Of a DNA stretch of 64,000 nucleotides, positions 35,251 through 47,391 are shown piece after piece; position 1 is the stretch's first letter, and every line of letters begins with the position of its first letter. The position numbers and the translations under genes were made by a program. The DNA is from Acephala macrosclerotiorum (lineage: Eukaryota; Ascomycota; Leotiomycetes; Helotiales; Mollisiaceae): NCBI GenBank assembly GCA_014904845.1, contig MU119269.1:174312-238311 (forward strand), read 5' to 3'. Below the pieces are notes generated by a model. It made no database searches. It was not told the DNA's origin and saw only the letters and a program-made list of their open reading frames with translations.

Positions 35251-35430
35251 AAGCCAAATTTTGATTTTTAATCACGAAATTAAATTGACTTGTATTTGCT
35301 TTATAAACTTATTATTACTTTTTATAAATATTTATTGCAAATTTAAATAATTTCAATTTGTGCGTACTTTATGCTTTTAAAGTAAAGTCGTTAAGTTTAG
35401 TTTTCGTCGCTTAAAAATGCCTTAAAAAAT
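35250..35430. repeat. Short AT-rich, RIP-like patch
   Basis: About 180 bases of nearly pure A+T (TTATTATTACTTTTTATAAA style) stand out in normal DNA. The texture is that of the large AT block right of 50.8 kb. It may be a small RIP-degraded insertion. Confidence 0.4.
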
Positions 35431-35689
35431 GACTGGAAAACATAGACTTATAATCCCAGGCTCGTTAGCTTTCCCGATATTCTTCAACGGCTGTCAGATC
35501 CGTCATATACCCATAAGATGTACTTTATCACCTCTCGATCTAGAGCCTAGATCCATGTTCAGATTCTCAACAATATCCACAAAACTTGTCGACGCTTCCA
35601 GGCTTTTATGCCCCCAAACTTGCTCATGCCCTTCACCTCAAGCCCCCCTATACGCAATCTGGAAACCAATCATCGAGCAATCTAGTCAA

Positions 35690-35869
35690 ATTTGCGACTA
35701 CGGCTACTAGAAGTGCCCGATCTGCAACGGCCCAGCATCTTGCTTCCTACTCAGAAAGTGCATCGGGGTATTGGAAGGTCAACTTTGTCAGGGAACTTCA
35801 GTGGGGAACGGACGGCGGGATAGTACGACGAAGTGTGATGAGTGTAAGGCAAGTGAGAGATGTCGGTGA
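35690..35869 (+). pseudogene. Broken copy of the small Cys-rich gene
   Basis: The frame 35690-35869 (60 codons with stop) aligns along its whole length with the intact gene at 36503-36685. Shared features are the WKC-x2-C position, GPA, SKC/RKC, VLEG, the GNGRR motif and the final C-x2-CKA. Codon seven is TAG (35708-35710) where the intact copy has TGG. G-to-A on this strand is C-to-T in CpA on the other, the classic RIP change. The start codon is ATT instead of ATG. The cysteine pattern is otherwise kept. Confidence 0.75.
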
Positions 35870-36286
35870 TGATGTAGATGAGGGATGATATGGAAGCAAG
35901 TGTGATTTGAATGCTTGGGAATGCATGAGGTGGGCAGGTCAAGAACTGGAGATGTTGGTGACTGCCTGAGGAATAGAAGATGTTACTGTACCAATGTATG
36001 AGTAGAAGGATGACATGCTCCAACAATGTACTACAAAGTATTTCAAAAGCGGATCGACATCGTGATATTACACAGTGTTGAGGTCATCTCAGAAGCTATT
36101 TAATATTCTTAATGTGTTTGGATTCCTTGACTCAAGTACGGCGCGGTACCATCTTACCTCTCAAGCCTTACTTGAATCAATCCCCTGAGTTTACTTGAAG
36201 GCATAATGAGAAGGTTCCGGCGAGTCCATGATTCTCTCTATATGTGATGAAAGTGATTAGATGTTGCTCCTCAGAGCAGCTTCCAG

Positions 36287-36300
36287 TGCGAGTATAAATT
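36287..36300 (+). promoter_or_regulatory. TATA box of the small Cys-rich gene
   Basis: TGCGAGTATAAATT lies about 200 bases before the ATG, followed by a long pyrimidine-rich then A/C-rich leader typical of well-expressed fungal genes. The same 12 bases occur at 35111 upstream of the broken copy. Confidence 0.5.
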
Positions 36301-36502
36301 CCCGGATTGAAACTTCCCTACCTTTCTTTTTCCCCCCGTTTCTAGATATCAAATCAATTTAACCACTTCAGCTTCTGTACCTCTCACATATTACCAGCCT
36401 TTTCTCTCTTACATCTATCTAACTCTACAACTCTACCACCCAATCCCACCTCGCCTCCAAACAACCAGAAAAACACAAAAACAACCCGGTACAAAACCCA
36501 AA

Positions 36503-36685
36503 ATGTGCAACCACGACTACTGGAAATGCAATACCTGCCGCGGCCCAGCAGAATACTTCTTCGTCAGTAAATGTAAAAACGTGCTCGAAGGCAAGAGTTG
36601 TTCGGGGGTGAAGATGGGGAATGGGAGGCGGAATGATAAGAAAAAGTGTGGGGAATGTAAGGCTAAGGATAAGAATAAGAAGTGA
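36503..36685 (+). CDS. Small Cys-rich basic protein, 60 residues
   Basis: A single exon of 60 residues starts at the first ATG after a CAAAACCCAAA leader. Seven cysteines lie at residues 2, 9, 12, 24, 33, 49 and 52; the CNTC and CGEC pairs form a C-x2-C...C-x2-C frame like a zinc ribbon. The C-terminus is Lys-rich (KAKDKNKK). There is no signal peptide, so it is probably cytosolic or nuclear. The second copy at 35690 is broken, which supports this being a real gene under past selection. I know no function for the family. The strong-looking promoter and leader suggest expression. Confidence 0.65.
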   Translation: MCNHDYWKCNTCRGPAEYFFVSKCKNVLEGKSCSGVKMGNGRRNDKKKCGECKAKDKNKK

Positions 36686-38534
36686 GAAGGGGAGGATGGG
36701 AGATGTGCCTGATGTTCATTCGTGATGCTTGTGGATCGTTGGTTTGTTGTTTGGGAGGAGAGAGAAGTGTGAGGGAGAGGATGGAGAGATGTTCGTTGCT
36801 TTCTGAAAGAGAAATCTGAGAGAGATGTATTGTAGGATGGGTGGTATATCCGACAATATAATGTTCGCAGGTTTTCACGTGGAACTCGAAAGTGTGACGA
36901 CTAGAGCATCAAGGTGCATTTCAAACAATCTAGCCTTCAAAAGATAGCATGCTGAACCTGAGAATGTGACAATCATAGCATCTCTTATCTCGATAATATG
37001 CTCTTGAAAGAATTTTAAAATCATATTAACAATTTGAACTTGATAGGATTCTACCAATATATGAACAATGTAGCCTCTGTGTTGTATATTCTTTCGTCAG
37101 CTAAATCGAACTGTTCCTCCCGAGGTGAATAACCAAGTCCAAGCCAAAGATCTCCAGGAGATTCAACGGCTGACAAGACAAATTCAACCAAGACATTTGA
37201 CAACAACAAAAACAGACCAAGACGAATGCAAACAAAACACTTGACAGCGACGCGAAAATGATAAAACCACCTCAAAGATGTAATAGAAGGTCTCTAGACG
37301 GAAGTCCTGGTGTAGTAGAGCTGTCTACTACCCTCCCGCTCCTCCCGTGTCGTGTCATCGTCGCCATAGTCCACAGTCCCTGAGGCATCCTGTGATCATC
37401 ATGCTTGCTCGTCTTCTTCTGCACGATTGAAGTTCTTTTATATTCACGAAAAGCAAGCAAACTTGGCCTAAACTGCAGATGACGCCACTTTTTGAACTTT
37501 CCGTAGATTTCGAGTCATAGAAAGCCAACTATGCGTGAATCCAAGAACGTCAGGCTGCGGTTTGAATGTAAAACCATAGGTGAATACTACAGCCTTGTAG
37601 GTGGCATGTTAAAGCGGCAAGCATACCTTTCTCTCGGCCATAAAGAGACGTCGTCCCAGTGCGTCCTTCGTCTTCCAAAAAGTTCGCTCATGAGAAATCT
37701 TCGGCGCATGGTCATGACCCGATGTGTGTAGTAGTATGCTGTAGGGAACAAGTATAAGTTTTGGCTATGTGCTTTGCGACTTTAGATAATCAAAAGTTAT
37801 GGGTTGCAAAAGGGTGTCAGGAGCCTAAAAATGTCGTCGGATGTTCTTGGATATTCGTAGTGGTATTGAAAGTTGACAGTCGCTAAGCTACATACCCACT
37901 TCCGACAGGAGATCCGGAGACTTGGTTATATCTTCGGATATCTGCGACATACATTGGACGATGGTATAGAACTTGACAATGGTAATACCTACTTCTGAAG
38001 ATAGATGCGGCGGTAGAAAGATAAGTGGTAATGGTATGGAGATTGACAGTGGAGAAAATGTTGACGGCGAAGACCGACAGCAAAGTCGGGGGTGTATCAG
38101 GGGGAATGAAGGATGGATTATGTTTGATTTGGGATGATCTTTGTGATGTCGGTATTTTGGTTTCATGTTACGAATCCCAGAATGTAGAGACTGGGATAAA
38201 AGATGAACAGAAAATCCCTGGTGCTTTCCTGAAATGAACTAATGAGTCAATAGTGACAGAGTGGGCACTTGCCATGTAGAAAGAATAATTGGTCAAGTTC
38301 TGATATCAAGCACTGCACGGTCCTCGAGCACAACACAAACAATCAATCAAGGTTCGGATCATGGAAAGGAAGTCCAATGCATTCAGAGACAAGTAGGACG
38401 CGTGTATCAATTCGCCATATGCATGCCAACCGCCAACGCCAAACCAGAACACCACAGATACTCAGACCACCACCCAATATCCCGCAAGCCCATCCATAGC
38501 AATCCAATATCACCACCATCAACCCTACCCCTCC
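36686..38534. other. Intergenic with weak short repeats
   Basis: No gene recognised. A motif like GGTATTGAAAGTTGACAGT recurs in diverged form at about 37861, 37962 and 38032. Otherwise only short open frames occur. Confidence 0.45.
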
Positions 38535-39404
38535 CTAATCATCACTCTTCTTTTTCCTTCCCCTTCCCTTCTTCGGCTTCTTCTCCTCCTCACTATCACT
38601 ACTAGCTTCCACCTTCTCCTTCCTCTTCTTCTCTCCCCCAGCACCCTCCTGCGCCTCACTAACCCTCCCCACAATCTCCGCCAGGAAATCGAACTGCTCT
38701 GGGCTCCCCAAAACAACCTGCTTCAAATGCTGAGCCGTAACCTTCTTCCCTCCCTTCTCCCTCGCCTTATCCGCCGCTCCCCCAACCAACGCAATCATGA
38801 AAAGCTCAAGAGCCTTGCTGACTGCGACGGGTGTAACTTGTGCCACTTTTCCTACTTCTTCATCGGCTTGCATGATGCGCTTTATGCGGGCGACGGGGAA
38901 TTTGGTTTTGATTTCGATGTTATTGGGGTTGGGGTTTTTGTATGTGGGTGCAGCTTGAGGCGCGAATGAGGAGGAGGAGGGGTCGGATTTTATGCGTGGG
39001 TCACGGGAGGACATGGTAGGTGAGGGGATGTATTCTCCGTCTGTGTCGGGTTCGGTGTAGGAGGATTCGGATTTGATGAGGGGGTGTCGGTATGTTTGTT
39101 GTTGGTAAGGTGATAGACGGTTGTCGAATGTGTGTGAAGGTGGGAGTGCAGGGATCGGGGGCATGTATTGACTGTTCCCGTACTCGTCGAAGTCGCTGTT
39201 GTAGGATGACTGGTTTGTGTCGTACGCGTGAATGTTTTGCGTGTGGTATTGAGGTTGCAGTTGAGACGCGTTGTTGAAGGAGGGGATCACTGGTGATCGA
39301 GGTGCGTATGAAGTCGAGGTTTGTTGGTATGGTTGTTGTGTCTTGGGTGGTGAGGAGAGGAAGCTGGATAGGTCTGGGGATTGAGGTGCGTATGTAGAGT
39401 CCAT
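38535..39404 (-). CDS. bur6: NC2-alpha, DRAP1/BUR6-type transcription corepressor
   Basis: A single minus-strand exon codes for 289 residues. The N-terminal 160 residues are Ser/Pro/Gln/Tyr-rich and disordered. Residues about 164-247 form an H2A-like histone fold (KTKFPVARIKRIMQADEEVG, VSKALELFMIALV, VTAQHLKQVV), the signature of NC2-alpha. A Lys/Glu-rich tail follows (KKPKKGRGRKKK). NC2-alpha pairs with NC2-beta (Dr1), binds TBP on promoters and blocks TFIIA/TFIIB entry, so it acts in the nucleus as a general regulator. Yeast BUR6 is 142 residues; long low-complexity N-termini are not rare in filamentous fungi. The closely related CHRAC/DPB-type histone folds lack the VARIKRIMQAD-EEVGKVA context seen here. 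Confidence 0.9.
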   Translation of the reverse strand: MDSTYAPQSPDLSSFLSSPPKTQQPYQQTSTSYAPRSPVIPSFNNASQLQPQYHTQNIHAYDTNQSSYNSDFDEYGNSQYMPPIPALPPSHTFDNRLSPYQQQTYRHPLIKSESSYTEPDTDGEYIPSPTMSSRDPRIKSDPSSSSFAPQAAPTYKNPNPNNIEIKTKFPVARIKRIMQADEEVGKVAQVTPVAVSKALELFMIALVGGAADKAREKGGKKVTAQHLKQVVLGSPEQFDFLAEIVGRVSEAQEGAGGEKKRKEKVEASSDSEEEKKPKKGRGRKKKSDD

Positions 39405-41699
39405 TCTTTTTTCGCGAGGCCGAGCTCTATTTATTCGTCGTTTTGCTCAAGGCGGTGGGCGTTATGCCGTATGCGAGACTAATGCAGCCTCTGTGAAGAG
39501 CCCAATCGAGGATGTGGGGCCCGAATACGCCTTCGTTACTGGTCCAGTATATATTATATCGGTCACGACCCGAATTGAAGCCTCAAAAAGGGATATATAC
39601 GCTGTTATACAGTATATCTCGACGCGCTCTGACGACCCCTCGATAGTGGAAGCTGCCTAATACGTGCCAATGTTCCACCGGGCGGTGAGAGATTGATTGG
39701 TCTTCGGATCAATTCGGATTAATAGATTCTCCGGAATGTATAACGTGATAAATTGCGGGTCTGTGTGTGGCTGGGGCTCCGTGAGTGGTGGGCTTGCTGT
39801 GGTCGAGTTTCTCTCGCTTGGTCCGAGAGGCGGATTTTGGGGGGGTTTTTATCATCTTATTTGTACGCGCTGGTGCCAGACACGTTCGCAGGGATTACAC
39901 ATGCGGTAAGGCTCGTGCATTAAAAATTCCCCCCTTGATTTGGTCGATCTTGACGACATTGCACCACCACAACCTCAGAAGCATGTCAATATGATCAGAA
40001 GTTCTTTTCGATGCACGAGGATTTCTGTCGCAATACACGGAGCACCTTCTCGTGGAATCTGGCTGTCAAGTGATGGCCTTGATGCTTTGGAAGGAGCTGA
40101 TGACCGTTTCGCCCAAGGAAACCTGTCATTTTAGCCGCGTCAGCCTCGCGGAGAAAGGGCGACATCAGCTCCAGCCTTACTAAGAGCGCCCTTCCTCGCC
40201 CTTTCGCCCTCGCCTCGTTGCATACTCATCGTTATCTTCCTCAAGTATCCGTGGTTTTATACGCATTTTGATGCGATTCCGCCCTTTCAAAGCCTGGAAG
40301 CCTAAACAAGCGCGCGCTTCTCAAATGCTTGGCATATTTTCAGGCACCGAAATATTGAGTGATGAAAAATCGAGCACTGAGATCATCACAGCATTCAATG
40401 CAACTGCTTAAGCGTGAAGCCTCGTTTCGTACGACGGTTACTACTTTGGCAGGTGATCGATGAGGTCCAATAACTTGATCTAATCTGACAATATTTGCTG
40501 TGTCGAGATATTTTTGAGACGTAGGAGATTGATTTGAAGCATGCGATCTTCCATTTGAGGAAAATAAGCTTTACTGATTTTGTGGTAGAATTTTTTTTTT
40601 TTTTTTTTTTTTTCGCGTCACAAAGCTTTTTGATTGTGATGTCAAGCCCATACCCCTTGGAACTACCTTCCTCATCCGCTGTGCTTATTCGTTCTCTGTC
40701 GAAGCCTCTTCCCGTTCTGCTATAGCGCGGCAGAGGGCTGGCTTTTGTTGCCTATCTGTGTTTTCAGAGGGATTTTGGACATTGAAGTATTTTTGTTGCA
40801 CATCGCAGGTTTGTCCGATGCCATCCCACGGACAGTCCGGCAGACGTCTCCCAGGCGAGTTCGCGAGGAGGGATCCGGGCCCTGCGAAACCCTCGAATTC
40901 TCCTACCAAATATTCAACAAAGCCAACGTCGAAACAAGTCTCCTCGTACTCCTTGAATCATGCCATCAACTAGCTGAGAAAGCTGGGACATAATCCTTCA
41001 GATTCTGCGAGCGAGTCGGGGTGAGTCTCGAGGCGGATTGTAACGAGTACTCCCAACTTCGAGAGTGCAAGGTGAGAACGTTATTCACGATAGCTCCCCA
41101 TTATCGGCAGAAGAAGCGTATCCTTCCATCGGTTGTACGCTCCCACTGAAGCCAAAGCCTACTTGCTGGATCTTTGACATCGAGGAAGGAGCGATCCTGG
41201 CTAGGATCACGTGGATAGTCTCAGAATCCTGGGGGGATCTCACCCGACGTGCGACAAAGTTGTTCAACTGAATTTGTGACTTCTGCTGTGACATTTGGTG
41301 TTTTGGCAGCAGCAGAAAGTGTGATTCAAAGTCCAAGCAGGAGTCGAACGTTTGTCACTAGCCATGTGCGCAAAGTCGGACTTTGAACGTTCAGCTACGC
41401 ACACATCTAGTACAAACCTAGTTCCCAATATTGAATATGATGTTCCTTCCCTTTCATGCACAGCTGATTCTTACATTGTTTACGATACAGGGAGACATCC
41501 CTTATCAACCTCAGGCATAAATAATCACGTGCCGATGTTTCACGGCTAAGGCAGGGATCGGCGCTCAGGCGAAATCGATAAGACCAACTTCATCTCGCAT
41601 TCCACCTTCCTCTTCGTTCATCCCACTTACAAATCTACCCCGCCTCGAGATGAGATCTCCAGTCAGGTACCGTACCTGATAAGAAAGGTACGTTACATT
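39405..41699. other. Intergenic, two facing upstream regions
   Basis: No gene recognised over 2.3 kb. A 23-base T run lies at 40591-40613. Near 41350 an inverted repeat CAAAGTC/GACTTTG surrounds a tRNA-like B-box, but no tRNA can be folded. Confidence 0.45.
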
Positions 41700-41714
41700 A
41701 TGATTGGGCCCTGA
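41700..41714 (+). promoter_or_regulatory. Four-codon uORF before the PNGase A gene
   Basis: ATG ATT GGG CCC TGA ends eight bases before the first in-frame ATG of the next gene. If transcribed it could lower initiation at 41722 and favour ATGs further down. Confidence 0.3.
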
Positions 41715-41721
41715 ATTCTGG

Positions 41722-43749
41722 ATGCGCGGCCTCTTTAGGCTTTATTTCGAGATGTTCCCCTCATCGCGATCCTGCTTCCAGGGTCAGACTCTCAAAAGTC
41801 TCGCCGCGATGTTGTCGATTTATATTGTCGCTGCGCTTTTCTTGCGAATATCGTTTGGGATCCAGACCTCTCGAGGCATTGTTTATCGAGGTCCCAATGT
41901 CAAATCTCCTGAAATTCCACTTGATGTGTTCCAGGTCGAGGCGCCGTTGCGAGAGTCGTACGAAGGTGCTGCTTGCAAGCAGGTGATACTGCAACACAAT
42001 TTTGCTGCAAGCTACGGTAGCCCTTATGTTGGTATGTCAGATCTTCTCCAAGCACATCTCATGAGCTAACCACCAAGGTCCCTACTCTCCTCCCGAGAAT
42101 TGCTCGTTCACGACAACCATCTTCAACATGTCCATCGCCTCAGCTGGCATCAACTATGATCGTCTTGGCCTGATATTCCTTGGAAACATTGAAGTCTGGC
42201 GCACCACAACCGCGATGCCAGTTCGAACAGGGATCTATTACAACTTCCAGAAAGATATGACGGTCTTCGACACTCTTCTTCGCTCCGAGCAAAAGGTGAT
42301 CATGGAACTTGACAACATCTATGACTCAGTCTTCACGGGAAATTACAATGTCACGGTCACAGCTTTGTACTACAATGATCACGATGCCCCGACCCCAGCG
42401 GATACCATTCTTCCCATCTCCGCTCAACTTTCGTCTCAGAATCAATCATCTGTTCTTTCGCTTCCAGATAGCAACGCGACAGTATCATTCACGCTGCCAA
42501 GAAATGTCGAGAGAGCTGTTGTCAGCATTCTCGCATCCGGGAACGGTGCTGAGGAGTTTTGGTACACTAACGTCCCAACTGAGTATGATGACACTTTTAA
42601 TAACACTGCAATCTATGGGTATAGTCCATGGCGCGAAGTTCAGCTTCTGATCGATGAGCAGCTTGCTGGTGTCAGCTGGCCATTTCCGATCGTGTTTACT
42701 GGAGGTATCAGCCCTGGATTTATCAGCCCTGGATTGTGGGTACCGATTGTTGGGATTGACATTTATGACTTGCCGAGCTTTGAGATTGACATCAGTCCTT
42801 GGTTGGGACTGCTATGTGATGGAAAATCACATAACTTCTCATTGGAGGTTGTAGGGTATGATTCTGTGACAACGTTGGGTACTGTTGGCTCGAACTGGTG
42901 GATCACGGGATCGATCTTCTTATGGACTGACAGTGCTGGGAATCAGACGACAGGGACAGTGAGTATCCACCATCTTCTCCCTGTGTTCTTCCATGCTAAC
43001 AGAATTCTTAGACTATGCAATCTTCCATCCCCGCACCATCTTTCGACTTCACGCCCTCCATCACCACTGCATCCGGCTTCAACACTTCCCTTCTCGTCTC
43101 GCTCTCCGCCCACAGAACTCTGTCCCACACCAGCACAATCACCACTTCCAAAGGCTCTCGCACTCTCACTTGGTCGCAATCCCTTTCGTACATCAACAAA
43201 CAAAACTTTACCGCGCTCGGCTACAACGAAACTTTGTTTCAACTCACATCAGGCACTTCTTCATTCTCACCTCTAATCTCCCATGCATCTGCAGAGACCG
43301 ACAACATTACAAATGCTTATAACTACCCTATCTCATTCACACAACAATACGTCGTTCCAGCAGATGCGACACTGGTGAACAGCACATTAATCGCCGAGCT
43401 GGACCGTAGCAAACTCACTTCCGAAATACCAATCCTCTCATATCTATCCAAACCCTCGACATTCTCGACACCAGCAGTGCTTGCGACAAGACAGAATGGC
43501 AGCTGTACATATTATTGGAACAACACGTACTACGAATTTGCTGGTGCGATTGACCCCGCGATGGGAACGATAGGAGAAACAGAGCAGTGGTTCAGCTTTG
43601 AGGGGACACTTGAGAGTGGTGGGAAAGAGGAATATGGAAGGCATGTCAAGGCTATTGATGGGTATGTGCCTGTTTTGATTGAGGATGAGGTTTTCGCGCA
43701 TACGATTGAAGTTCCCGAGACAAAGATCGTGCCCGGGAATGAACTCTGA
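41722..43749 (+). CDS. Peptide-N-glycanase A family protein (PNGase A)
   Basis: Three exons (41722-42031, 42078-42958, 43012-43749) give 642 residues. Both introns have a GCTAAC branch and GTATGT or GTGAGT donors. The family signature is clear from exon two: LDVFQVEAP, NCSFTTTIFNMSIASAG-x-NYDRL, LGNIEVWRTTTA, WYTNVPTEY and YREV-like WREVQLLID. Relatives are amidases that release N-glycans from glycoproteins, in the secretory pathway or outside the cell. There are many N-x-S/T sites, as expected of a secreted protein. The hydrophobic start (LSIYIVAALFLRISFG) follows the third in-frame ATG at 41809; starting at 41722 or 41752 would place it as an internal anchor. I list the first ATG, but 41809 with a cleavable signal is a serious alternative. 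Confidence 0.85.
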
Positions 43750-44999
43750 GATGGATCTTGAACTTAGCTTTAAATCAAATAAATTCCGAGAACAACTGAT
43801 TGCGCCAATGACCGTCATATACTATTCCCACCTACCCAATTAAATTCTACGTCCCACACATTGTGACATCCATCTCTTTCTTCCCCCTCACTGGTCCAAC
43901 CCCGCAACCCTCCCAATCCGGCCAAATTCGCCACCTTGTTGCACATCGCAATCTCGCTCACAATCTGCTTCGACCAGAATCCACTCGTTCCATGATTCGA
44001 TGCTTCCATATTTCGTTTTGAGCATACTCTGTGGCTGGCGTTATCTGCGTTCAGCGCACTTTACGGTTAGCGAGATCCTCGCTGAACAAGATAAGCAGAT
44101 TCTCGCTGGGTGGAATTTTGTTCAATTGAATTCTATCCAGCTCGAATTTCTCCACCCTGATTCTCTTCCCATTCAAACTCTCAACCACGCAAATAACGAG
44201 GAAATTAGATGTTTGGAAATTAAATAAATCGAATTTCAGGATCCTTGAAATTCGCATCGACTGAATAACTCAGTGGAAGGGTTGAGCATCGGATGCTTGA
44301 ATGAAGCGATGGAATTCCTTATTCTCGGTCAGCGCAATCAACGAGAAGAGCAAATGGTGCTTGGCGCAGATTATGGTTTTCTCATCTCTTGCTGGGCCGA
44401 GTTGAAATGTGCGACGTGCAACAAAGGCGTGGAGGGGGCTTGTGATTGGGTGGTGGGGTGTCTGGGGTTGTGCTGGGTTGTTGGTGACGAGGGATTGGCA
44501 CCTGGAATTATGGAAAGTTTTGAGGCATTTTTGAAAGGGATAAAGGGGAGTTTCTGGATGGTGGCATGCGAATGTGTAGTAATCGGGAGTTGTGGAGAAA
44601 TTGAAGGTTTCGATAGACGTGAGGTGGGGTGAGTCACGTGCTGACGACAACTTGCCCGGCCTTTCATTTTGGAGTTTTGAAGGTGAGAGGGCACCGCATC
44701 TTGAAGATTTCGCATCGTCAATTTTAATGTTGAGAGATCTTACGTGCGCAGGTTACAATCATCGTCCGAACAGGATCAGAAGTCGGAAAGTGAGTGTGTA
44801 TCACGTGCCGCTCCACGCTATTGTGGTGGACACGAACTCGTACCGTCTTCCGCCAGGCACAAAGGACTTCCGATCCTTTGATAGCTAGAGATTGGGATAG
44901 CCTGAAACTGTTCGACATTCTAAAGTCGGAGATCTGGCGCAGGGAGTGAGCGTCTGGCTTCGAAGATTTTCCGCAGCGCGCATTTCCCTGCATCATGAA
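43750..44999. other. Intergenic, no gene recognised
   Basis: Open frames on both strands overlap one another at 44270-44720 and have no splice or domain support. CACGTG motifs lie near 44633 and 44800. Confidence 0.45.
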
Positions 45000-46020
45000 G
45001 TAACTCGCTCAACTTCACATCTAAATAAACAAAACATTTCAAAACAAGCACAACGATGGGATTTCTTCCAATACACATTGCAAATATGCAATGGAAATAG
45101 TCAAGAAAGTGCGAAGAACTCGAGCGTTCTCAACTGCCTGTTCCTTGAGTTTGTGATATCGACGAATCCCCTCAGCTTTAACTTTAAAGGTGCACTCTAA
45201 TTGGAGCCGGAAACGGCATCAGAACTTTCCGGAATTGGAGGTTCCATGTGCGAAGCGTAGCGAACACAGAATTATAAAGGAAAGCTTGACATTAGGTATG
45301 GTACCCGCGACTCGTAGCACAAGTAATGCTATCTCTCACGCGCTTTAGGTAACGTCAAATTATTCAACCATCAAATTTTTAAAGAGGCGGGGATATTCGG
45401 AGAAGCGAAAAGTTGCACATATAGACAGAGAATGAGCGAAGTGAGCTTGTTCCAGAGACCCTTACCAGGGTGAGGGAAATGTCTACCATTCGCGCTCAAC
45501 TTCACCCTTTGTCTGTTTGGTGCTATTCCGGCCCTTCAATGGCCAATGTGCCAAAACTTTGAGAGATTTCTACAGTCAAAATTTGTCAGTTCAGGACAGA
45601 AAATGGCAGGGCCTGTAGCTGGCTCTGCATTGTGCTGGAGATTCATTCGCACACTTTCAAATCAAATTTCTCGAGTTTGATATATCCTCATCCCAGAGAC
45701 AGTAAGTTTTTAAGGAATCTAGGTCTTTTTTCCAGTCAAAAGTTGTAACTATGGCATAGAAAATGACCGCGTTGCAGCCCGCTCTGACCGTGAAGTAGAT
45801 GTGTATGCATGCGCTCAACGTCAAATTTCAAAGGCCAAGCCCTACGTCCAGCATTGAAACATCATCACATATTTGAATAACAAAATACATCAAAACAGAA
45901 CGTCGCGAAGGGGTTGGGAAGTACTGGTATTTGTCTGTTGACCTCCATCGTCGCCCCAGTCCGCAATATCTTCAAATCCACTCAGCTTCAACTTGGGAAA
46001 AGGGTTTGATAGGAGAACAA
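45000..46020. repeat. Degenerate long tandem repeat
   Basis: Similar blocks recur: CAGTCAAAATTTGTCAG...ACAGAAAATGGCAG (about 45575) and CAGTCAAAAGTTGTAAC...ATAGAAAATGACCG (about 45734), each followed by a GCTCTG piece and TCAAATTTC. AAGTTGCAC...ACAGAGAATGAGCG near 45410 is a weaker match, and AACAAAACATTTCAAAAC (about 45030) resembles AACAAAATACATCAAAAC (about 45878). The spacing is about 160 bases where clear. No coding content. Confidence 0.4.
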
Positions 46021-47391
46021 TAATGTAATTTCTTGAAATCATAGCTTATGGTTACGAACTGGGACAAAGTACAATTGCGGGATAATAATGAGGAGTAGCC
46101 GGCAAAAAGTTTCTCTAGACTCTCACTTTGAAAAAATGGAGGACGAAGACAAAGACAGATTGACGTTGGTTACATCCGCTCTGAGCTTCACACGATGCCT
46201 TTGAGAACTCCTTTTTGTACATGCCGCTTCCGTCGTGCTATTTTCGACGAAAACGGCGACGAAAAAGCTTGAAGGCTTTTCGTAGCGATCACGTGGTCGC
46301 TGAAATAGGGGTGAGCCTCGAGGTGCGCAGGAGATAGATTCGTAGGAACCATTATTATTTAAAGTCCCAGAGCATGAGAGAGATATAAGAGGGTATGAAA
46401 AGTATTTCATGCCAATGGCAGCTTCAAATCAATTCTGCGAGGCTGAGACTTTGTAAGTGTTCTCGGTGTTTGTTTCGCCCTTGGTCGTCATTTCCAGCAT
46501 TAAAGAGGTTGAGAAACAACCCCACGCAGGTATGAGGGGATGATCACCACATTGAAATAACACTATTCCTTCCGCAAGTCCATGTATACACTTGTGTCCG
46601 TCAATATGTGTTGGCTTGCAAGGAAAAGTGTCATGGAGTCTCGATTGATCTTGCGCGTCCGCGTTCGAAAGATAGCTCGAATAAAGAGATTCAATATACT
46701 GCAAATAGCGACAATCGACTGATATTTAGTCTGAAATTAGATGAGATGTTCCTTTTCCAAACCAGGCTGCTCCAATCCACTGTAACCTATCTCTAGTTGC
46801 TAAAGGCTGAGCAATAGGAGGTAAAGAATCTAGGAAACACAGAATGAAATTATCTCTATTTTAGAACCTTACCCAGATAGGAAGCTAGTAGCTTCCTCTA
46901 AGGTTGATTGGTTATTGCTTAAATCTCGGCTAATCAAGCCCTCGTATTTGTGAGTATCCAGTGCCCTTCTTTTGCAAAGCAAGGCTGTAATGACTTAGCT
47001 CGGCTACCTTAACTCCCCTCCGCTCCGACGACTACTCCTAAAACGCCATAAATTAACATAATGCCACCGCCACACGTGCTTATTGAGGCCTTGAGGCTGC
47101 TGTCGCATCTTTGCCTGTTTAAAAGCAGCTTTTCGTCGATCCACTTGACTCTATCTTCAACCCGCGACATATCAGAAAGCCTTCAAGTCTACCTGACTTG
47201 ATCAATACTACTCTTCCTTTACTCTTCTGCTCTTCGGTACCTACACTCGCTCCGCATCCATCTCTGAGACTGCAAGACATCTTCTGCAGATGCAATTTGG
47301 TTCGGCGCAAGTCTATTCAAGCCCACTCCCGCTAAGATACCCCCTGCATAGAACTTCCTACACAGAAGAAGACTATTGCGCATCCTGAACC
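46021..47391. other. Intergenic upstream of the 2EXR gene
   Basis: No gene recognised. The last 200 bases are C/T-rich as in fungal leaders. A GATCACGTGGTC-like site lies near 46285. Confidence 0.5.

Noticed and set aside
41320..41400. tRNA-like segment on the minus strand (GTTCGACTC box)
   Set aside because: The T-stem and acceptor stem do not pair, so no cloverleaf can be drawn.
44270..44721. Overlapping frames of 116-126 codons on both strands
   Set aside because: Mutually overlapping, no introns, no domains, low-complexity residues.
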